Positions 1 through 5,725 of a DNA stretch of 5,725 nt are shown here, piece after piece. A model generated the notes under the pieces. It did not search any database and was not told where the DNA came from. It worked only from the letters and a program-made list of their open reading frames with translations. Position numbers and translations under genes: made by a program. Source of the DNA: Massilia sp. (lineage in GTDB: Bacteria; Pseudomonadota; Gammaproteobacteria; Burkholderiales; Burkholderiaceae_D); NCBI GenBank assembly GCA_003484545.1, contig DNCF01000207.1:477-6201 (forward strand), read 5' to 3'. Position 1 is the stretch's first letter. Each line of letters begins with the position of its first letter.

Positions 1-54
1 GCGTGGATTCAAGAACCCACCCTGTCGGACCCATGCATACCCGGCCGCCAACGA

Positions 55-2619
55 TCACCCGGTGCGCGGCACCTTGCGGTCGTCGTACGGCCCGTGCTCC
101 ATCCAGTACTGCCGGAACGCCAGGCGCACGTTGTCGCGCAACTCGGCGTCGTTCCAGGGTTTCGTATAGAACTTGTAGATCGCGCCGCGGTTGATCGAAT
201 CGAGCACGATGTTCACGCCGGTGTAACCGGACAGGATGATGCGCATGGTGTCGGGGTACATCTCCTTCACCTTGCTGAGGAACTCGGTGCCGCTCATGAC
301 CGGCATGCGCTGGTCGCACATCACCACCTGCACCCGGTACAGCGCCAGCAACTCGAAGGCTTCGGATGGCGAGGAGGCGGTGAGCACGCGGTAGTTGTCG
401 CGCCTGAACAGGCGATGCAGGGCGCTCAGGGTGTCGACATCGTCGTCGACCACCAGGATGGTCTGCACGTTGCTGTCGTCGGCCGCCGGCATGTCGGGCG
501 CGGCGAGGTTCTTGCGCACCAGCTGGGCCAGCTGGGCCGGGGCCAGCGCGCGCGAAAAATGGAAACCCTGGATCTCGTCGCAGCGGTTGCGCCGCAAATA
601 CGCCATCTGGGCGCGCGTTTCCACACCCTCGGCGATCACCTGCATGTGCAGGCTGTGCGCCATGCTGATGATCGCCAGCGCGATCGCCGCGTCGTCCGGA
701 TTGTTGACGATGTCGCGCACGAACGCGATGTCGATCTTCAGCTTGTCGATCGGGAAGCGCTTCAGGTAGGCCAGGCTCGAGTAGCCGGTGCCGAAGTCGT
801 CGATCGCGATCCGGATGCCGAGCGCCTTCAGGCGCTTGAGCACCTCGATGGTGCGCTCGGCGTTGGTCATCAGGGCGCTCTCGGTCAGTTCCAGCTCGAG
901 CATGCCGGGCTCGATGCCGTGGCGCTCGATGGCGGCGCGCACCACGCCCTCGAGGTCGCCCTCGACGAACTGGCGGCTCGACACGTTCACGGCCACGCGC
1001 AGCTCGCGCACGCCCTCCCCGTTCCATGCGGCGATCTGGCGGCAGGCCTCGTCGACGATCCACTCGCCGACCCGCACCACCATCCCGGTTTCCTCCAGCA
1101 CCGGCACGAATTCGGCCGGATAGACCAGGCCGTGGCCCGGACGGTTCCAGCGCAGCAGGGCCTCGACGCCCGACACGCGCCCGGTGTTCAGCTCCAGCTT
1201 GGGCTGGTAGTGCAGCACGAACTCGCCGCCCTCGAGCGCGCCGCGCAGGGCCACTTCCAGGTCCAGGCGCGCCAGCACCTGGACGTTCATGCCGGCGGTG
1301 AAGAAGCGGTAGCCGTCGCGCCCGGCCTCCTTGGCGCGCACCATGGCGGTGTCGGCGTACTTGACCAGGGTACTGGGTTCGAGCGCGTCGTCGGGGTACA
1401 TCGCGATGCCGATGCTGGCCGTGAGCACCGCCTTTTGTCCGTTCAGGTCGAACGGCGCGCGCAGCGATTCGCGGATCTCGTTGGCCACGCGCACCGGTTC
1501 CTGCTCCTGCTCGCGGGTCATGGTCAGGATCAGCGCGAACTCGTCGCCGCCCAGGCGCCCGACCGAATCGCGCAGGCCGATCACCTTCACCAGGCGGTTG
1601 CTGAACTGGCGCAGCAGTTCGTCGCCCAGCGCCGGCCCGAGCGAATCGTTGACGATCTTGAAGCGGTCGAGCGTGATGAACAGCACCGCCAAGCGCCAGG
1701 CCTTGTCCTGGGCCAGTTCGATCGCCTCGCGCAGGTTCTGGAAGAACAGCGTGCGGTTCGGCAGGCCGGTGAGCGCGTCGTAGCTGGCCAGGTGCTTCAG
1801 GCGCTGCTGCGCGTGGATGCGTTCGCTGATGTCGCGCGCGACCGCGATCAGGAGCTTGCTGCTGCCGGCCTCCTGCCACTGCCAGCTGATCTCGACCGGC
1901 ACCGCGCCCTCGCCGCCGGCGCGCAGCAGCTCGGTCTCGGCGATGTCGGACTCGTGGGCCGCGCCGTTGGTGGCGAGGTGGCGCCGCAGCTGGTCGGCGG
2001 TGGTCAGGCCCAGGGCCACCGGATCGATGCGCAGCAGCGCGTCGCGCGAAAAACCGAGCATGCGGCAGGCGCCGTCGCTGACGTCGACCAGCGCCAGGCT
2101 GGCCGCGTCGATCAGGAAGATGCCGTCGGAGGTGGCATCCATGGCGCGCCGGAAGCGTTCCAGTTCGGCCGTGCGCTCGCGTACCGTGCGTTCCAGGTTG
2201 GCGCCGTGGGCCAGCGATTCGCGGTGCATCAGGCGCACTTCGAGCAGGTTGCGGATGCGGGTCATCACCTCGACCGTGTCGAGCGGCTTGCCGATGAAGT
2301 CGCGCGCGCCCGCTTCCAGCGCAGCCAGCTTCTTGTCCGGCTCGGCCGTCACCACCAGCACCGGCAGCCAGGACTCGCTTTCCAGCGGCTTCAATGCCTC
2401 CATCACCTGGAAGCCATCCATGCCCGGCATGTGCAGGTCGAGGATGATCAGGTCGAAGCGGTGCTTCAGGTGCAGCGCCACCACCTGGCGCGGGTCGGTG
2501 GTACTGTGCACGTTCTCGTACCCGGTCGTCTTGAGCAGGTATTCGAGCAGCTGCACGTTGACCGGCTGGTCGTCGACGACCAGCACGCGTGCGCGCCGCA
2601 CATCGGCGGGCGTGATCAT
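55..2619 (-). CDS. REC-PAS-GGDEF-EAL-REC cyclic-di-GMP response regulator
   Basis: An 854-residue cytoplasmic regulator predicted to control c-di-GMP. REC1 about 10-128: acidic pair D16/D17, phospho-acceptor D61, T91, K111. A coiled linker is followed by PAS about 153-266. GGDEF about 277-440: DALTGLPNR (281-289) and GGDEF (357-361) are intact, but T316 stands where PleD has metal-binding D327, and the inhibitory-site RxxD is absent (GLRD, 348-351). EAL about 447-702 has every residue expected from RocR at matching spacing: E486, N545, E577, D607/D608, K628, E664, Q684, with loop DDFGTGYSS. REC2 about 719-838: D725/D726, D769 in CDQRMPVMSG, S797, K820 in YTKPW. The predicted activity is therefore phosphodiesterase, with the GGDEF domain perhaps only binding GTP. 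The ATG overlaps the kinase stop and has AAAGGA 8 nt upstream. The frame is open for 694 codons before it, but that part is the kinase gene read out of frame. Confidence 0.93.
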   Translation of the reverse strand: MITPADVRRARVLVVDDQPVNVQLLEYLLKTTGYENVHSTTDPRQVVALHLKHRFDLIILDLHMPGMDGFQVMEALKPLESESWLPVLVVTAEPDKKLAALEAGARDFIGKPLDTVEVMTRIRNLLEVRLMHRESLAHGANLERTVRERTAELERFRRAMDATSDGIFLIDAASLALVDVSDGACRMLGFSRDALLRIDPVALGLTTADQLRRHLATNGAAHESDIAETELLRAGGEGAVPVEISWQWQEAGSSKLLIAVARDISERIHAQQRLKHLASYDALTGLPNRTLFFQNLREAIELAQDKAWRLAVLFITLDRFKIVNDSLGPALGDELLRQFSNRLVKVIGLRDSVGRLGGDEFALILTMTREQEQEPVRVANEIRESLRAPFDLNGQKAVLTASIGIAMYPDDALEPSTLVKYADTAMVRAKEAGRDGYRFFTAGMNVQVLARLDLEVALRGALEGGEFVLHYQPKLELNTGRVSGVEALLRWNRPGHGLVYPAEFVPVLEETGMVVRVGEWIVDEACRQIAAWNGEGVRELRVAVNVSSRQFVEGDLEGVVRAAIERHGIEPGMLELELTESALMTNAERTIEVLKRLKALGIRIAIDDFGTGYSSLAYLKRFPIDKLKIDIAFVRDIVNNPDDAAIALAIISMAHSLHMQVIAEGVETRAQMAYLRRNRCDEIQGFHFSRALAPAQLAQLVRKNLAAPDMPAADDSNVQTILVVDDDVDTLSALHRLFRRDNYRVLTASSPSEAFELLALYRVQVVMCDQRMPVMSGTEFLSKVKEMYPDTMRIILSGYTGVNIVLDSINRGAIYKFYTKPWNDAELRDNVRLAFRQYWMEHGPYDDRKVPRTG

Positions 2620-4631
2620 GTTTCGGTTCCTTTCCCGGCACGCAGCTGGGCCAGCGTGCCGTCGATCGCTTCGTTGAACTTGTCGATATCGACCGGCTTC
2701 GTCAGGTAGCGGAAAAACCCTGCCGCCAGGCCGCGCTCGATGTCGCTGGCCATCGCGTTGGCGGTCAGCGCAATCACGGGGATGCCGGCCGTCCGCGGGT
2801 CGCGCCGCAGTTCGGCGAGCACCTCGTAGCCGCTCATACCGGGCAGGTTGATGTCCATCAGGATGATCTCGGGACGCTGCTCGCGCGCCAGCGCCAGGCC
2901 GGCCGGGCCGTCGGCGGCGGCGATCAGGCGCAGGTCGGGCCGGAAGCGCACGATTTCCTCGACCAGCTTCAGGTTGGCCGGGTTGTCCTCGACGTAGAGC
3001 ACGAGGTGGATTGCACGATCGGTACGGCCGGCTGGCTCCTCCGCCGGGTGGGCCGCGGCGTCTTTCATTAACGCCAGCGGCACGGTGGTCCCCAGCTCGA
3101 TCGCGAACACGCTGCCCACGCCGGGGCTGCTGCTGACTTCGATCGAACCGCCCATCAGCTCGACCAGGCGGCGCGTCACCACCAGGCCGATGCCGGTGCC
3201 CTCCTGGGCGCCGGCCTCCTGGCCGAGGCGGTTGAAGGGCTGGAACAGGCTGTCGAGCTGGTCGGCGCGCAAGCCCATGCCGGTGTCCTGCACCGAGATC
3301 CGCATGCGCTCGGGCGTGAGCTGGACGCAGTCGAGCACCACGGCGCCGGCGTCGCGGTTGTACTTGATCGCGTTCGACAGCAGGTTCAGCAACACCTGCT
3401 TCAGGCGGGTGCGGTCGGCCAGCAGCACCGCGTCGACCGTTTGCGGGAACAGCACGCGGATGCCGCGCCCGGCCGCCAGCGGCTCGACCATGGTGCGGCA
3501 CTCCTCCAGCACCTCGGCGAGGGCCACCGGCTCCATCGACAGCGAGACCGTGCCCGACTCCACCTTCGCCAGGTCGAGGATCTCGTTGATCAGGGTGAGC
3601 AGGTGGCGTCCCGACTTCAGGATGTGGCTGGCGAATTCCTTCTTCTGTTCGCTGGAGGTCGGCAGCGCCTCCGAGGTCAGGATCTGGGCGAAGCCGAGGA
3701 TCGCGTTCAAGGGCGTGCGCAGCTCGTGGCTCATCGACGACAGGAAGGCCGATTTGGCCTGGTTGGCGTTGCGCGCCTCGTCGATCGCGTTGGCCAGTTC
3801 GGCGTTGGCCAGCGCCAGCTGCAGGGTGCGCTCGTCGACGCGGTGTTCGAGCTGCTCGTTCAGGCGCATCACTTCCTGCTGGGCGCGCGAGCGCTCCTGC
3901 GCCTCGCGCACGATTTCCCGGTTCGAGTCCTCGAGCTCGCGGGTGCGCTGCTCGATCTCGGTCAGCATGGCGTTGAAGGAATCGACCAGCTCGGCCGCCT
4001 CGTCGTTGCTGATGCGCGGCGCGCGGCGCGAATAGTCGCGCGTGGCGACCACGTCGCGCGCGATCTCGGTGATCGCGACGATCGGCGCGGTGATCACGCG
4101 GCCCAGGCGCCGCATCACGAGATACGCGATCGCCATCGCCAGCAGGGTCACGGCCAGCGCGATCGCCAGGTAGTCGAGGGTGCGCGAGAGCAGCCGGTTC
4201 TCGGCGCGCAGCCAGACCGTGCCGACCGTCTCGCCGTTCTCGACGATCGGCCGGAACACCACCAGGTAGCCGTCCTCGACGCGGGTGGCGGCCGCTTCGG
4301 CCTGGGCCGGGAATACTGTGCGCGCCCCGCCCGCGGCGTAGGACGCGAACAGGCGCCCGCGTTCGTCGTAGATGGCGGCGGCGGCCACCATCGGGCGGGT
4401 GCGCAGCAGCGCCAGGTTCTCGCCGGCCAGGCGGGCGTCGTCGAAGGCCAGCGCGGCCGAGGTCATGTGGCCGACCAGCTCGGCCTGGGTCGAGAGGTCG
4501 TTCACCAGCGAGCGGTGGTAGCTGCGCAGGTCGTAGCCAATCACCAGCCCGACCGAGACCACGAGCGCGGCCAGCGTGGTGGCCATCACCACGGCGACGA
4601 GCTTCTTGCGGAGCGACGGCAGGCGGATCAT
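2616..4631 (-). CDS. CHASE8-like membrane hybrid histidine kinase with C-terminal receiver
   Basis: A 671-residue inner-membrane sensor kinase that should autophosphorylate on His and pass phosphate to receivers. Visible order: TM1 about 10-33; periplasmic domain about 36-150, resembling CHASE8 (DLSTQAELVG, then AALAFDD, then VAAAAIYDERGRLFASY); TM2 about 153-175; HAMP about 175-228; coiled coil about 222-292; H-box SHELRTPLNA with His302; N-box around N416/N420; G1 DTGMG (449-453); F-box LFQPF; G2 GTGIGL (478-483); receiver about 542-660 with acidic pair E548/D549, phospho-acceptor D593, T623 and K645. All catalytic motifs look intact. The frame stays open 62 codons further upstream, but that stretch is not protein-like. 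The chosen ATG is preceded by GGAGG and leads straight into a basic stretch and TM1. No HPt domain is present. The stop overlaps the next gene by 4 bp, so the pair is probably cotranscribed and translationally coupled. The ligand is unknown. Confidence 0.93.
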   Translation of the reverse strand: MIRLPSLRKKLVAVVMATTLAALVVSVGLVIGYDLRSYHRSLVNDLSTQAELVGHMTSAALAFDDARLAGENLALLRTRPMVAAAAIYDERGRLFASYAAGGARTVFPAQAEAAATRVEDGYLVVFRPIVENGETVGTVWLRAENRLLSRTLDYLAIALAVTLLAMAIAYLVMRRLGRVITAPIVAITEIARDVVATRDYSRRAPRISNDEAAELVDSFNAMLTEIEQRTRELEDSNREIVREAQERSRAQQEVMRLNEQLEHRVDERTLQLALANAELANAIDEARNANQAKSAFLSSMSHELRTPLNAILGFAQILTSEALPTSSEQKKEFASHILKSGRHLLTLINEILDLAKVESGTVSLSMEPVALAEVLEECRTMVEPLAAGRGIRVLFPQTVDAVLLADRTRLKQVLLNLLSNAIKYNRDAGAVVLDCVQLTPERMRISVQDTGMGLRADQLDSLFQPFNRLGQEAGAQEGTGIGLVVTRRLVELMGGSIEVSSSPGVGSVFAIELGTTVPLALMKDAAAHPAEEPAGRTDRAIHLVLYVEDNPANLKLVEEIVRFRPDLRLIAAADGPAGLALAREQRPEIILMDINLPGMSGYEVLAELRRDPRTAGIPVIALTANAMASDIERGLAAGFFRYLTKPVDIDKFNEAIDGTLAQLRAGKGTET
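2628..2633 (-). promoter_or_regulatory. Ribosome binding site of the REC-PAS-GGDEF-EAL-REC gene
   Basis: The minus strand reads AAAGGA, 8 nt before the ATG at 2619-2617, and lies inside the last codons of the kinase gene. Together with the ATGA stop/start overlap it fixes the start of the second gene and supports reinitiation by ribosomes finishing the kinase. It also argues against the much longer open frame upstream. Confidence 0.7.
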
Positions 4632-4635
4632 GCCG

Positions 4636-4640
4636 CCTCC
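4636..4640 (-). promoter_or_regulatory. Ribosome binding site of the hybrid kinase gene
   Basis: The minus strand reads GGAGG, 4 nt before the ATG at 4631-4629. The spacing is a little short but the motif is a full Shine-Dalgarno core. It decides the start in favour of 4631 over the in-frame ATG at 4817, which lies inside an intergenic dyad and would add 62 residues, mostly Arg/Gly/Ala-rich and unlike a membrane sensor N-terminus. Confidence 0.7.
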
Positions 4641-4773
4641 GGCGTGGTCGGGCACTCGGGCAGGCTCCTTCCGCGCGCGCGCCACCCAGCCCGGATGGCA
4701 ACGGCCATCACGACCGCGCCGGCCTGGCCCGGCAGCACGCGTATTGATGAAGCGACATTGAATTCTATTGAGT

Positions 4774-4800
4774 AAAAGAAACGCGGCGGATACCGCCGCG
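4774..4800 (-). terminator. Rho-independent terminator-like hairpin, minus strand
   Basis: CGCGGCGG (4782-4789) and CCGCCGCG (4793-4800) form a perfect 8-bp GC-only stem with a 3-nt loop. Read on the minus strand it is followed immediately by TTTCTTTT (4781 to 4774), the layout of an intrinsic terminator. On the plus strand no T-run follows, so it should act leftward only. It sits about 150 nt upstream of the kinase start. It may therefore stop transcripts entering from the right, attenuate the operon if the promoter lies further right, or end a small RNA. Which of these applies cannot be told from sequence. Confidence 0.55.
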
Positions 4801-4814
4801 ATGCAGGATAGCAG

Positions 4815-4851
4815 CATGGAATGTCAACGTGTCGCACGGGACATTTCCATG
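4815..4851. repeat. Long imperfect inverted repeat (dyad)
   Basis: CATGGAATGTC (4815-4825) pairs with GACATTTCCATG (4840-4851) over 11 bp with one bulged T (4844). Inside, CGTG (4828-4831) pairs with CACG (4835-4838) around a TCG loop. The whole 37-base element could fold as one hairpin in RNA from either strand, or serve as an operator for a dimeric protein. Its left end is 14 bases from the terminator-like stem. A TTGACA hexamer lies inside it on the minus strand (4827-4822), without a matching -10. Confidence 0.6.
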
Positions 4852-4950
4852 AATACAAACGGCGCCACTCTACCTTCTCGCAAGGCGCTTGGGTAGCGGC
4901 GGCCTGATTTTCCATGCAAGTTTGCCACACCGATAGCGGCCGGGGCGCGC

Positions 4951-4956
4951 TAGAAT
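4951..4956 (+). promoter_or_regulatory. Possible -10 box of the pncC promoter
   Basis: TAGAAT matches the sigma-70 -10 consensus at five of six positions and ends 91 bases before the pncC ATG. The -35 is weak: TTGCCA (4922-4927) is 23 bases away, too far for a standard promoter, and at 17 bases there is only CACCGA. If used, transcription would start near 4963. The call rests on the -10 alone. Confidence 0.35.
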
Positions 4957-5036
4957 GGTTGCTGCGTGACCGATGCAGTCGCGCTGCAATGCAGGGGCGC
5001 CTTGCGACCCGCGTGCCGCAGCATTCTTATTATCCT

Positions 5037-5041
5037 GGAGG
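5037..5041 (+). promoter_or_regulatory. Ribosome binding site of pncC
   Basis: GGAGG, within GGAGGAG, lies 6 nt before the ATG at 5048. It decides the start: an in-frame ATG at 4973 would add 25 residues not seen in the family and has no comparable SD site. Confidence 0.8.
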
Positions 5042-5047
5042 AGCCGC

Positions 5048-5530
5048 ATGAGCAACGAGATTATCGAACTTGCAAGCAAAGTCGGCGAGGCGCTGCAGGC
5101 CAGGCGCCTGGTGCTGGCCACTGCCGAATCCTGCACCGGCGGCGGCGTGTCGCAAGCCATCACCGAGATCGCCGGCTCCACCGGGTGGTTCGACTGCGGC
5201 TTCGTCACCTATTCGAACAACTCGAAGACCGAACTGCTCGACGTCCCGGCCGCCCTGATCGCGCAATTCGGCTCGGTGAGCGAGGAAGTCGCCGCCGCCA
5301 TGGCCGAGGGCGCGCTCTCGAACAGCGTTGCCGACGTCGCCCTGTCGACCACGGGCATCGCCGGCCCGACCGGCGCGGTCCCGGGCAAGCCGGTCGGCAC
5401 GGTCTGCTTCGGCTGGTCGCGCGGCGGCACCACCATGACCGAGCGCCTGGTATTCCAGGGCGACCGCCACGCGGTGCGCGAACAAACCGTCATCCACGCG
5501 CTGCGCGGCCTGCTGCGCTTCATTGAATAG
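5048..5530 (+). CDS. pncC: Stand-alone CinA C-terminal domain protein, nicotinamide-nucleotide amidase (PncC family)
   Basis: A 160-residue cytoplasmic protein of the CinA C-terminal family. Family members hydrolyse nicotinamide mononucleotide to nicotinate mononucleotide and ammonia, feeding the pyridine nucleotide salvage cycle. Family marks: ATAESCTGGG near residues 24-33, with S28 the expected nucleophile; FVTYSNNSKTELL (52-64) with Y55 and K60; the acidic/Ala segment SEEVAAAMAEGA (78-89); and STTGIAGPTGAVPGKPVGTV (100-119), the glycine-rich signature. The length equals that of stand-alone PncC proteins. The N-terminal molybdopterin-binding-like domain of full-length CinA is absent, which is normal for this class. 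It is transcribed away from the kinase operon from its own SD and probably its own promoter. Family membership is clear. The amidase activity is inferred from characterised relatives, and some homologues may be inactive. Confidence 0.92.
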   Translation: MSNEIIELASKVGEALQARRLVLATAESCTGGGVSQAITEIAGSTGWFDCGFVTYSNNSKTELLDVPAALIAQFGSVSEEVAAAMAEGALSNSVADVALSTTGIAGPTGAVPGKPVGTVCFGWSRGGTTMTERLVFQGDRHAVREQTVIHALRGLLRFIE

Positions 5531-5537
5531 TGCGCGC

Positions 5538-5725
5538 TTGAGTAGAACGCGCGTAGCGAGGTCCGGCCCCGCGCGGTTCCCGCGGTTCGATGCATACCGC
5601 GTCCTGGCCGGCGCGGCGCTGCTGCTCGCGGGCGCGCAGGCGTCGTCGCAGCCGGTTCCACCGGCCGCATCGGCTGCGCCGCCGCTGCCGGTGTCCTCGC
5701 CCGTCCAGACCCCCCACGCCGCCGG
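5538..5725 (+). CDS. N-terminus of a putative secreted Ala/Pro-rich protein, cut by the window edge
   Basis: Reading frame open to the right edge, just after pncC. The translation gives an Arg-rich n-region (residues 2-21), a hydrophobic core VLAGAALLLAGA (22-33) and AQA|SS, a good signal peptidase I site after residue 35. A low-complexity Ala/Pro/Ser stretch follows, as at the mature N-terminus of many exported or periplasmic proteins. No ATG or GTG occurs in this frame here. TTG at 5538 (or TTG at 5523, overlapping pncC) is the only visible start, and neither has an SD site, so the start is uncertain. The product family cannot be recognised from about 62 residues. It could also be a chance open frame in GC-rich DNA. 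Confidence 0.45.
   Translation, partial: MSRTRVARSGPARFPRFDAYRVLAGAALLLAGAQASSQPVPPAASAAPPLPVSSPVQTPHAA

Larger units (their letters stand above)
4632..5047. other. Divergent intergenic region between the kinase operon and pncC
   Basis: 416 bases with no convincing gene. From left to right: a GC-rich leader before the kinase start (4632-4737); an AT-richer segment (4738-4781) with a TAGAAT on the minus strand (4767-4762) but no fitting -35; a perfect 8-bp hairpin (4782-4800); a long imperfect dyad (4815-4851); a further ATTTTCCATG copy (4907-4916); the -10-like TAGAAT on the plus strand (4951-4956); and a leader of about 85 nt to pncC with a small TGCAG/CTGCA hairpin (4974-4988). It should hold the promoters of both transcription units. 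Short open frames across it on both strands lack SD sites or protein-like composition. Confidence 0.7.

Noticed and set aside
1..54. Search for a terminator after the operon
   Set aside because: The stretch contains a palindromic ATGCAT and GGGT/ACCC words, but no stable stem followed by T residues on the minus strand.
94..2709. Very long open frame on the plus strand (871 codons) opposite the GGDEF-EAL regulator
   Set aside because: The translation is rich in His, Gln, Arg, Ala and Val with no domain or motif. It is the mirror of a GC-rich coding strand, and the minus-strand product has five recognisable domains.
2620..4701. N-terminal extension of the regulator's frame by 694 codons
   Set aside because: This stretch is the kinase gene read out of frame and is Arg/Pro/Gly-rich without motifs. 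The SD site and ATGA overlap place the true start at 2619.
4762..4767. TAGAAT on the minus strand as the -10 of the kinase promoter
   Set aside because: The expected -35 position falls in the GC-only terminator stem, with nothing resembling a -35. Kept only as a note in the intergenic description.
3441..4775. Long plus-strand open frame (444 codons) opposite the hybrid kinase
   Set aside because: Same low-information Arg/Gln/His/Gly-rich composition, with no SD-supported start. The kinase motifs on the minus strand explain the sequence.
4822..4827. TTGACA on the minus strand as the -35 of the kinase promoter
   Set aside because: At 16-18 bases downstream there is only GCATCG-like sequence. 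TATCCT is 11 bases away, too close. The hexamer lies inside the dyad and may be chance.
4912..4930. Sigma-54-like TGGCA...TTGC on the minus strand
   Set aside because: The GG and GC elements are 3 bases too close for a -24/-12 promoter.
4628..4930. Minus-strand 100-codon open frame across the intergenic region as a small gene
   Set aside because: It crosses both hairpins and the T-tract, has no SD site, its composition is not protein-like, and it ends in the kinase start region.
5532..5552. GCGCG...CGCGC inverted repeat after pncC as a terminator
   Set aside because: Only 5 bp with an 11-base loop and no T-run after it. It also falls within the candidate start of the next reading frame.

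Overview
The window is GC-rich and its genes use almost only G/C at third codon positions. Together with the protein families present (a CHASE8-type hybrid kinase, a large cyclic-di-GMP regulator, and a stand-alone CinA/PncC amidase with an SD-led start), this suggests a betaproteobacterium, most likely Oxalobacteraceae (Massilia/Telluria/Duganella-like). The lineage is an inference from protein style and could not be searched.

Left part, 55-4631, minus strand: a two-gene signalling operon. The first gene (4631 to 2616) encodes a membrane hybrid histidine kinase: TM, CHASE8-like periplasmic domain, TM, HAMP, coiled coil, kinase core, receiver. Its stop codon overlaps the start of the second gene (2619 to 55) by 4 bp (ATGA). 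The second gene encodes an 854-residue regulator ordered REC-PAS-GGDEF-EAL-REC. The kinase probably senses something in the periplasm and phosphorylates one or both receivers of its partner. The EAL phosphodiesterase residues are all present, whereas the GGDEF domain has lost a metal-binding Asp, so the expected net output is c-di-GMP breakdown or GTP-modulated breakdown. The 54 bases after the operon stop show no recognisable terminator.

Middle, 4632-5047: a 416-base divergent intergenic region, AT-richer between about 4738 and 4860. It holds a long imperfect dyad (4815-4851), an 8-bp perfect hairpin with a T-tract on the minus strand (4774-4800, terminator-like), repeated CATGGAA(A)AT motifs, and a TAGAAT -10-like box in front of the rightward gene.

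Right part, 5048-5725, plus strand: a stand-alone CinA C-terminal-domain protein (PncC type, 160 aa). After it comes the start of a reading frame that looks like a secreted, Ala/Pro-rich protein cut by the window edge, whose start codon is uncertain.

No CRISPR array, insertion sequence, tRNA or rRNA was seen. The window looks like ordinary chromosome. The points worth following are the degenerate cyclase inside the doubly-received c-di-GMP regulator and the structured intergenic region.
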